The position numbers were made by a program, and so were the translations under genes. The notes beneath the pieces are model-generated. The model had not been told where the DNA came from. It made no database searches and saw only the letters and a list, made by a program, of their open reading frames with translations. DNA of 64,000 bases from Brachypterus glaber (Eukaryota > Arthropoda > Insecta > Coleoptera > Kateretidae). The stretch is from positions 73,420,095 to 73,484,094 of the forward strand of contig OY294044.1 in the NCBI GenBank assembly GCA_958510825.1, read 5' to 3'. Of the stretch, positions 55,651 to 64,000 are shown one piece after another (the first letter of the stretch is position 1; each line of letters starts with the position of its first letter).

Positions 55651-57770
55651 TATTTTATGTAGATAATATCTCGGGAAAAGTTTTAGTTATGCAAATACAT
55701 TTGCATCTCCACTTTTTATTTGTATTTGTAAACCTTTTTTTAAATCACCCAGTATTATTGTAATTGTAAAAATTTCATAGTGGAATCATAAATATTTAAT
55801 AGTAAAACGTTAAAGTGATATTGTTGAACTAATGAATATTAATTGAAATATATCGTTTGTGTATATTCAAGTCAATTGAATTTTATTAAACTGAAATGCT
55901 TATTAACTGTATATTACGAGGATAGATTGAAACAAGCCTTGAAGATATGTAATGCTACGCATTTCATTATGTATTATTCACAGTAAATGGTATATTGTAT
56001 TTCCCAAATACTTAAAAAAAAAACAAACAAAAAATCTATATAACAACTTTTAAAAAAAATTCAACAATTGTTTTTTAGTTTTCTTTTCGCAAAAAAACGA
56101 AAAATTTTAAAAATAAAAATTCAAAAAGAAACACTTTTTTTAATAAGATCTTTAAAAAAAAATTAAATATTTCTGAAAAAAAAAAGTTTTTTTCAGCTTT
56201 TTTTTAGGTTTAATTAGAAACCGGGTTGATTTTCTGTTTTTATCCTAAAACTTTTTTCGGTGTACTTTTTTTGATTTTTTCTTATTGGACTATACTTTTT
56301 TTATGTAAAAATACACAAACAAGTTTTAACATCTCAGGTTTAACCATTTTAAAGATAAATGCATTTAAAAGTAAATTTTTACGCATCAAGAACCAAAAAT
56401 AAAAAAATTAAAAAGTATAAAGCCAAAAACAAATATTTTAGTAATGGGTGGTTATTTAGCATTGAAAACAGAAAAAAATGCAGCTTGGTCAAAAAATAAT
56501 TCCTAAGGAAGTTGTCCTTTTAAGTATGCTCTATTTAAAAAAAAAAAAATCTCGAAATCTTTAAATAATTGACGTTTTTTTTATGTTCTAACTTAAAGGG
56601 AGGGGGGATATATTTTTTTAGTTTCTCACAATTAGTATTATTTCTAAATATTACCAACCTCCAAACATACCTCATTTTTATATTGAATTACTTTTTATCC
56701 AAAAAACAACTACCAAATTTTTGAGTGCTTTGAGCTACCTCTAAACATTAATCGATTTGGCTCATTTTTGAGTGGCTACCGTTTTTTACTAAGAAGCAAC
56801 TTTTGAGCCAGAAGCGATTTCGAAATTCGGGATTTTTTGACACACCCTATTACTCAAAAAAAATGTTTTTTTATCTGTCTAAAAAAGTGTATCTTTTACG
56901 ATTTTATTTCAAATGAGAATTGATTTCTTATGTCATCAGGTATGTTTTAGTTCAAAAAATGTAGGGGTAAAATCGCCCAGGCGAACCGTGCCCTCTGTCC
57001 GTCTGTCTGTTTACTTTTAAAATTTATTGTTTTTTGATTTTACGAAAAAAATGTTAAAAAAAATGTTACCAAAAAAATTTTTGTAATATTAATATATTCT
57101 CCTTAAAAAAGTTTTTATTTCATTTATATTTTTTACAAAAGAAAATTATTATTGACATTTTTAATCATTATTTATTGTCAAATTAAATGCAACATATTAT
57201 TAAAAAAAAATACGATAAAAATTATATTAAGCATAAAATTAATTATTGGTTAGACAAAAACGAGTACATTGGAAGTTTATGTTAATTTTAAGGTATTTTT
57301 GGTAAAGAAATTTTTGATATTTTGATAAAAATGAGAAAACGTTAAAAGGTTTGGACTTTTTGCAAAAATCTAAATTAAAAAAAGTAAAATTTAAAGTATA
57401 AGATATTCTTAAAAAAAAAATTATAAAAAGTATAATTGTACTAATTACAAAACAAATTAACATATTTATTATAAATATTATGCTCTATAGTTTACAAAAA
57501 AAATAAATAAAAATACGCACTTTTAAACTTATTTCCCATAATAGTTTATAATTTCAGCAAATACAAGACAATTAAATTAATTATATTTATTAATAAATAT
57601 TTAGTATTAAATTTTTAACAAATATTTGTTGTTTTTAATTTGATACAAAAATATTTATATTTAATTAAAAATTGAAAAATATATTTTTTCAAAAAAATAG
57701 TTTAATTAGATAGTTCAAAACAATATAGTTTGTTTAAGGCCTTTTACATCATGCAGTATACTAGGGTGGA
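55651..57770. other. AT-rich stretch with old repeat copies
   Basis: At 55930-56010 there is an inverted piece of the GCGTAGCAT repeat (GAAGATATGTAATGCTACGC, ACAGTAAATGGTATATTG). At about 56215-56545 a very diverged relative of the ~1.1-kb palindrome core is recognisable by order of words (CCTAAAACTTTTTTCGG, TTATGTAAAAATACAC, TTTAACCATTTTAAAG). A CTGTCCGTCTGTCTGTTT tract is at about 56994-57011. No gene is seen. Confidence 0.5.
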
Positions 57771-58560
57771 CGTTATATTTTTTCATTATCCTAAAATTGT
57801 CATTTAGGTGTAGAAAATTCTAAAAATATGAGATTGATCTAACTTCTCTAAGGGTCCTTATTGGGTCCAAAAATTCGTAAAATTACCATAAACTGTAAAA
57901 AATCGTTGAAAATTGTCTGTAATTTTTGTATAAGTGAAAAATTTAAAGGGCATGAAATCTTATTTTTTGCCTCTTGCCCCATGCCAATAATCCGTTAAAG
58001 TTGCCCTTAAAACACTGAAGTTGACGAATTCCTACCATATGTAAATGTAAGCCAGACTGTAAACAAAAATTGTAAAATGTAACAAATCGGACTAAATTTA
58101 TTTTTATTCAAAGCATTCTAATTATTCATAATAGCGACAAATAAATGGCTTATATAGGAGCTCTTATTTGGCGCTTAACTCGTTTTATTTTAGTTAAATC
58201 ATTTTAATATTACAAATAAATATTAAAATGCATTAAATAAAAATAAATTCAGTCCGTTCTGATACATTTTTAAAATGTTTATGGTAGAAATTCGTAAATT
58301 TTAGTGTTTGGGAAAATTTAGCAGGTTTTCTGCAGGGGTTAGAATCTTTTAATAATTTTGAAATTTGGCACATACTTTTGTATGATCGAAAGGAAAAAAA
58401 TAACGTTTCAAGCCCTTTAAATTCTTCACTTATCAAAAATTATACACAATTTTCAATGATTTTTTATGATTTATAGGTAATTTATGAATTTTAGGGACCT
58501 AATTAGGACCCTTAGAGAAGTTTGATCACTCTTATTTTGTCAGAATTAAAAGTTATAATT
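57771..58560. repeat. Dispersed foldback repeat, tip CTAGGGTGGACG
   Basis: The left arm (57771-58090: CTAGGGTGGACGTTATATTT, GATTGATCTAACTTCTCTAA, AAAGGGCATGAAATCTTATT) is matched in inverse by 58235-58560 (CTTAGAGAAGTTTGATCACT, CAAGCCCTTTAAATTC). The right tip is missing. Related single arms are at 62890-63200 and 16886-17200. Confidence 0.7.
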
Positions 58561-59579
58561 AGTAAATAATTAACTATAAAGTTAAATTATTACGTTTATA
58601 TTAATTGTTTTTACTGATTTCGACTCGGGAATGTCCAAAATGTCGGGAAAAGTTAAAAAAAAAATTTGGTAAAAAATTTTGATTTTTGGGCGATGATTAC
58701 AATAGATTGGCACTCAGTAGTAGTAGGGGAAGGGAAGGCTGGTCTTAGCACTTTCTCAAAAAAAATTAGTACTGCCTACAAAAATTAATTTTTGTACTTT
58801 TATTTTATAGAATATAAAAATTTTAACCTTCAGCTATTATTTAGTGAAAAAAATAAATTTCTAACTTTTACAGATTTTATGTAAATTTAATTAAAAAAAA
58901 TATATCAAAAGTTAACACTTGTCCCACTTTTGGGGCAAGAATTAACAGTGGTGCAAGTTTTAACCTGTGTAATCATTTGGGCGATAAACCCTATTAACTA
59001 AAACTTAAATAAGGGGGTTAAAATATTATTATATCTTTTTTTTTAATTTCGTTTTTTATTGAAACATAAAAAATAACTTAATATATTGTATGTGAAAAAA
59101 ATTAAATTAAAACAAAACTCTAAATGGTATAATAACATTTATCAAAGAGATTTTTTTTAAATTGATGTTTATAAGTAACAAAAAAAAAATAAAAAATAAA
59201 AATATAAGGTAACTTTTAAAAAAAAACATTAAAAACTGAATAATATTCTTAAAAAAAATAATTAAATACCTTATATTAGGAAAAAATAAATAAATTTCGC
59301 ATGCATGTATATAGCATCTAAATATTTGTTAATATTTACCCCATGAAATTGTTAATATATGGGTTAAAATTAGAAAAGTACTTCTTTTCAAGTCAGAAAA
59401 AAAGGTCAAAATTACAACTTACTAAGGAAAAAATTATGCATGTGAAGTATTTATTAGGCAATAGGAAATACAATTTTCATAGTAGGCGCAAACTTTACCT
59501 ACTTTGGCGCACTGTGGTGCGCACTTGGCTAGATATAAGTTAAAAATTTCAAAAAATTTATTCGAATATCAAAATTAAA
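58561..59579. other. AT-rich non-coding stretch
   Basis: Homopolymer-rich. GGCACTCAGTAGTAGTAGGG..GAAGGGAAGGCTGG at about 58709-58742 is weakly mirrored in inverse at about 62555-62588, which might mark the ends of a 3.9-kb element (tentative). No gene is seen. Confidence 0.4.
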
Positions 59580-60326
59580 CCAAACTTATTAACATAGGGT
59601 TTTTGGGGTCAAAAAATCAGAATCTGATTTCAAAAATTGAAAATTTAAAATGGCGAATCCAATATGGCGAACGAACCTTTTAAACAAAAAAAATTGTATT
59701 TATGGGTTTTTGTGGTCGGTATGATGCCAAAAATTTTAATTTAGATACACAAAATTATGATATTACTTTTTTAGTGAATATCAGGTCCGGTTTAAGGGCC
59801 GTTACCTCTAGGGCCTAGGCGTAAGTTAACTGTAAACAGTAACTTTTGCTATTTTTTAAATTAAACCGAAATTTATAAATATAAAATAATCTTATATAAG
59901 TTTTTTTAATCAATATCAGGCCCGGGTCAGGGGTTTCTGCTACTAGGGACTCATAGGACATAGGCTTAATATCAAATTTACTTCTTTTTAGCAATTTATT
60001 TTAACAAAAATGCTTTAAAACAAGTTAAAAATATACCGAAAAATTTAGAGGCATTAATTGAAAAATAGAATAATAATTTCCCATCAACTTTCCCTTAAAA
60101 ATGGTCAGATGCGAGTTAAACTGTACCCTATTTTTCTTATTTTTTTCGTTTTCTTGCCTCTACATCAAATAATCCTAGCCGTAGCGCAATAACGCATAGG
60201 ACATGGTTTGTAGAGAATTAGGTAAGCTTTTATTTGGTTTCCAACTTTTTTTCATAGGGTTAAGTAGTTATCACAAAAAAATAGAATCTGTATTTTTCTG
60301 ACTTTTTTTTTGTGCGAGTACCTTAA

Positions 60327-61286
60327 CCCGGCGTCTGACACGTGGGGTGTCACAAACCCCAGAGTCCAAATATTACTCCGTAACTATTTTATTTTCGCGC
60401 CAAGCGAAAACAGCGCCTCAGTACCTTTCAATCGCTTTTTACTTTGCACAGTGTAGCATGAACGGCAGTATAAATATTGAAGCATTAGAGGCCACGTCTT
60501 TTTGAAGTCGCCTGGGGTTTCTGACACCCCACGTGTCATAATAAGTAACATTTATTTTCCTACAACCTAGCTAGTAGTTAGTGCCTATTTTCCACCCGTT
60601 GCCTATGACAATGGTTGAAAAGTGAAAATTAGTTGATTTTTGACATCTGCTTTTAGAAAATGAGTAAACGTGAAACACATCACCTTAAATTGACAAATTA
60701 ATATTTTAAGACAATTTTTGCGTCTTTTGGATGTTTAGGTCGTAGAAAAAATAGTATACAGACCTCGACGCAAACTATTTCGGTGGACTTCTAAAGATTT
60801 TTTACTCGGCTGCGCCTCATAAAAAAATAAGCACTCTCTTGCACTGAAAACTAGGTTCGCGTACTCGGTGCGTAATATACTATTATCTTCCTGTTTCTCC
60901 TGTATTTTTCAGTCATATTACGATTACTTAAAGTAATTTATTTTGAACACTACCTATAATATTTAAAAGTTTATAATTTATGTTATTCATTTAGATCTTT
61001 GTTTGGCAATTTTAAACGTTCTTTTTTTTTAGTTAATAGAAAACAAAAAGCTTTCCTATTTTTTTTTTAAATTTGATTTATTTTTGTTAACCGATTAAAA
61101 ATAAACATATATGTATTTAAGATTTTTTAAATTATTTTTAGGTTAATATATTGTATAACTCGAATATTTTACTACATTTTATATAAAATTTATTAAATAA
61201 AGCAAAAACGGTCCCATTTATTGTTGGGGTTTATTACACCCCACCTGTCGTTACTTGTAAAACTAAACCACCTGTCAGACGCCGGG
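60327..61286. mobile_element. 960-bp piggyBac-like non-autonomous element
   Basis: The perfect inverted tips CCCGGCGTCTGACA and TGTCAGACGCCGGG lie exactly inside TTAA duplications (60323-60326, 61287-61290). CCC-starting tips plus TTAA are diagnostic of the piggyBac superfamily. Subterminal inverted copies, CACGTGGGGTGTCACAAACC..CCAG and CTGGGGTTTCTGACACCCCA..CGTG, occur at 60339-60540. A ~135-bp copy of the dispersed repeat seen at 19635-19762 is included (60755-60890). No transposase frame remains. Confidence 0.92.
60755..60890 (-). repeat. ~125-bp dispersed repeat, copy 2 (inside the piggyBac-like element)
   Basis: AATAGTATACAGACC..GACGCAAAC, TTTACTCGGCTGCGCCTC, GCACTGAAAACTAG and GTTCGCGTACTCGG..GTAATATACT correspond in inverse to 19635-19762. 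Confidence 0.7.
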
Positions 61287-61640
61287 TTAAACAGACCTAA
61301 CATTAGCATAAAAACGCATATAACATTTATTGTAGGTAAATTATATAGGCTTTCATTCATTATTTTTTTTGCGTTCGATAAGTTGTAAGCGTTTTATCGC
61401 AAAAAAAATTGGTTATATACTGTATTTTTCAGATTTTTTCTCTTTTCGTGCCTATGCCTCAAAGGGTCCTAGCCGTACCTTAAAAATGCATAGAACATTT
61501 TTTGTAGAGAATTTTATAAGCTTTCTTTTGGTGTAAAGTATTTTTTTTTCCAAGTTAAGTGGTAAGCGACTTATTGCAAAAAAAAATAAAAATACAAATT
61601 TGCCACGTATACGGAAATTAACCACGTAGATGGACATTTA

Positions 61641-62889
61641 AAGTAGCGACTCAAAAAAAACATAGATGTTCATTTATTTTTCTAAAAATTTTATCAGAAC
61701 ATTGGATCACATAGGCCAATTGTTTCCATAGTCGGAAAATTAGAAAAAAACTGTAACCACGGTGATGGACATTTAAACAGGTACGCTACTTTTTTTTCGA
61801 AAATTCCCCCCCAATAAAAACAGTGGGGTTATTAAAAGAAAAGTAACATTAACATTTAAGTACTTAATAAATAGGGTTTATTTGGGCATAAGTACATATG
61901 TGATAAAACGTTTCATTGTAATGTAATAAACGACTACGTTTTGCCACGTAGATGGACATTTTTTGGGACAAACTTATTATTGATATCAACTTTTTTTGTT
62001 GGATCTCAAAAGCTTTGCTTAGTTTATAAAATAATAACACTATCAAGTGTCTTTTAAAAAATAATTAGAAAGAAGTTAATATAATGCAATACTTTGTACA
62101 CATAAAATAAATATGTATATAAATGTATATAAATGTTGCTGGGGACAACAAAATTTCGATAAAAATTACTATTTAACCAATATTTTCTCTCATCATAAAA
62201 TATTTATTACACTGTAGTTTAAGTGTTCAAATAAAACCATTTGAGTAGTACTAGAATATGTAAGATTCTTAAAAAAAAAAATTGAATAATTTTTTTTAGG
62301 GTGGGGACAAGAAAGTAGTAAAAATTTGATTTTGACCCATATACCCCTTTTTGCAATTTTTTGCAAAAATATTTTTTACAGAGAAACTAGAAAACTTATT
62401 CAAAAAATAATTAAAAAGGAATAAAATCAATTAAGTTATCCATATGATTTTATTCAAAAAAATTTAAGAGCAAATAAGTACCATGTAAATAGGAAGTGTC
62501 TGGTATAAGAAGTTTTTCTAAAAATGGTCTGTTAATACTTACCCCTGTTAACTAACGCTAGCCCCCCTTCCCTTAGTACTAAGTGCCGATGTAATTTTTA
62601 GCGATATGCGTCATTCTGATTTTGCCATATTTGAGATTAGATATTGAAAAAAGATATCCTATTATACAACAGAATTATTACAAAAGCATATCAGTTGTGA
62701 GTAACAATTTATAGCATATAGCAGGAAATATATTTTTATTATATTTATGGTAAGCGAATAAATACATGTATTTACAATTTATTTTTAATTTGAATTATTA
62801 ATATTTAATATAATTTTAACCCTTTAAAACATCTAAAAACTAAAAATATTAACAAGTCGTGAAGGAACTGCTTCGCATTCTTTGGTATA
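61641..62889. other. Non-coding stretch with repeated CCACGTAGATGGACATTT words
   Basis: CCACGTAGATGGACATTT or close variants occur at about 61621, 61753 and 61941, each 130-190 bp apart, suggesting a degenerate tandem unit. The rest is AT-rich with no gene. Confidence 0.5.
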
Positions 62890-63200
62890 CTAGGGTGGAC
62901 CTTATATTTTTTAATTATCTTAAAATTTCATTTAGGTGTAATTAGAAAACACCGAAAATATTAGAGTGATCAAACTTCTCTAAAGGTCCTAATTGGGCCC
63001 TAAAATTTTCTGTAATTTTGGTATAAGTAAAAAAATTAAAGGACATGAAATCTTAGTTTTTACCTTTTAAGCCTAAAAAAAATTAAACCAAATATCAAAG
63101 TGATCAAACGTTTCTAACCTGAGCCGAAAATCCGCCAAACACTAAAATTTCCGAATTTCTACCATAAATGTGAGTCAAACGATAAACAAACATTTTAAAA
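62890..63200 (+). repeat. Single arm of the CTAGGGTGGAC dispersed repeat
   Basis: CTAGGGTGGACCTTATATTT, GAGTGATCAAACTTCTCTAA, AGGTCCTAATTGGGCCC and AAAGGACATGAAATCTTAG match the left arm of 57771-58560. No inverted partner follows. Confidence 0.7.
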
Positions 63201-64000
63201 AGCACGGAAAGGACATGTCATATACGGACAGACAGACAAAGAGAGGAACCGAAGGATGGACGGACGGACAGACGGACCGACATTTTTTGGTGTCGGAGGT
63301 AAACGTATAGTACTCCTCTGCGTTAAAGCTATTTCTAAATTACGTGTTATGCTAATAATATTTTTTCTGGACATTCCTGGTCTTCACGGCTACTAATTTA
63401 ATAATACGATTAGTATTTATTCTTACTTTTTTATGTTTTTTTGACGTTATATGTTTTATAAAACCTGATTTGTTTCCTCCGGGAAAATTTGTGACCATGA
63501 TAACTCAAATCTGGACTTAATCAAAAGTTCTCCTTATCTTCGATAAGGGTCAATATTTCAAGCATCCGCGTTTTTTGTTATCAAAAAAAATATTTCTACT
63601 ATCTTAGTATATAATAATCATAATAAATTATTTAGCAACATATATGAACATAGCTCGGATCGAGGTATTTATTTACCCGAAGTTCGAAAAAAATAGAATT
63701 TTAAAAAATAATTTTTAACCCTAGAAGGGTAACTTTGGTATCACACACCGAGGAGTCCGTAATTGTTTTAATTCCTTTAGTAATTTTTGTGGTGGATTAA
63801 GTCGTGCTATGTGACTTTCAGTAACAAGCTGATTATTTTACACTCAAACTCATAAAAGTGCGCTTGTGCAATTTTTGCTGATAGGGTTCGTCTCACACAC
63901 CGATGTTACCCTTAAGGCGCCTTTTCACGGAGTAATTGGTATGCAAGTTTGGTGCTATGCAAGTTTGTTGCAAGAAAGATTCAGACACTGTGCATGCCTA
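63201..64000. other. Non-coding end of window with a GACA/GACG tract
   Basis: A GGACAGACAGACAAAGAG..GATGGACGGACGGACAGACG tract lies at about 63226-63282. CACACACCGA..GTTACCC-type words recur at 63743 and 63893. No gene is seen. Confidence 0.45.

Larger units (their letters stand above)
59580..61640 (+). repeat. Degenerate ~150- to 180-bp tandem repeat region
   Basis: Units are recognisable by CTAGCCGTA..ACGCATAGGACAT..TGTAGAGAATT..TAAGCTTT..TTTTGG..AAGTTAAGTGGTAAGCG. The clearest lie at about 60130-60322, 61291-61440 and 61441-61600. Earlier, more distant units with ATATCAGG(T/C)CCGG..CTAGGGCCTAGG are near 59780 and 59920. A piggyBac-like element (60327-61286) splits the second unit. Confidence 0.55.

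Noticed and set aside
1..64000. tRNA, rRNA or CRISPR loci
   Set aside because: No cloverleaf with conserved A/B boxes, no rRNA motifs and no spacer-repeat arrays were found; the tandem repeats seen have no variable spacers.

Overview
The window looks like intergenic and intronic DNA from an insect with a large, AT-rich genome. The evidence is one canonical insect-type MFS sugar (trehalose) transporter gene with GT/AG splicing, a non-LTR retrotransposon and a Penelope retroelement of animal type, and very many TA-flanked miniature inverted-repeat DNA transposons. A beetle or similar insect is a guess; the order cannot be fixed from the sequence. No rRNA, tRNA, CRISPR array, operon or prokaryotic gene was seen. 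A 200-base run of N at 1997-2196 is an assembly gap.

Gene content is low. The only intact gene is on the minus strand. A 64-nt first coding exon (39054-39117) is joined across a 5.7 kb intron to a 1361-nt terminal exon (31948-33308), giving a predicted 474-residue, 12-helix Tret1-like sugar transporter. Its intron is packed with foldback elements. One of these carries an X-box-like promoter motif followed by an ATG and a splice donor. Other coding traces are fossils: a reverse transcriptase from a non-LTR element (15290-16585, minus), a GIY-YIG endonuclease from a Penelope-like element (22672-23090, minus), an unidentified 118-codon frame (6319-6675, minus), a 61-codon exon-like frame inside a palindromic element (4492-4679, plus), and a short recombinase-like N-terminus in two copies (near 48.7 kb and 54.1 kb).

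Layout. 0-9 kb: AT-rich DNA with foldback elements at 2265-3285, 4034-5196 (with a 127-bp MITE nested in one arm), 5831-6242 and 6648-7371. 9-14 kb: a GC-richer hairpin region, two copies of a ~150-bp hairpin MITE, a 200-bp palindrome with a hammerhead-like core, and an 11-unit ~99-bp satellite. 14-24 kb: the LINE fossil, a ~320-bp tandem array and the Penelope fossil. 23-31 kb: several TIR elements and a 3-kb foldback enclosing a ~105-bp minisatellite. 31.9-39.1 kb: the transporter gene. 40-56 kb: the densest block of foldback elements, including three full-length ~1.1-kb near-perfect palindromes and clear nested insertions with preserved empty sites. 57-64 kb: degenerate repeats, a TTAA-flanked piggyBac-like element and further dispersed repeats.

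The main story is transposon architecture rather than a pathway. Long palindromes with TA or TTAA target duplications have inserted repeatedly into one another. In three places the uninterrupted sister arm or sister copy shows the exact empty site. If transcribed, the long palindromes would form hairpin RNA.
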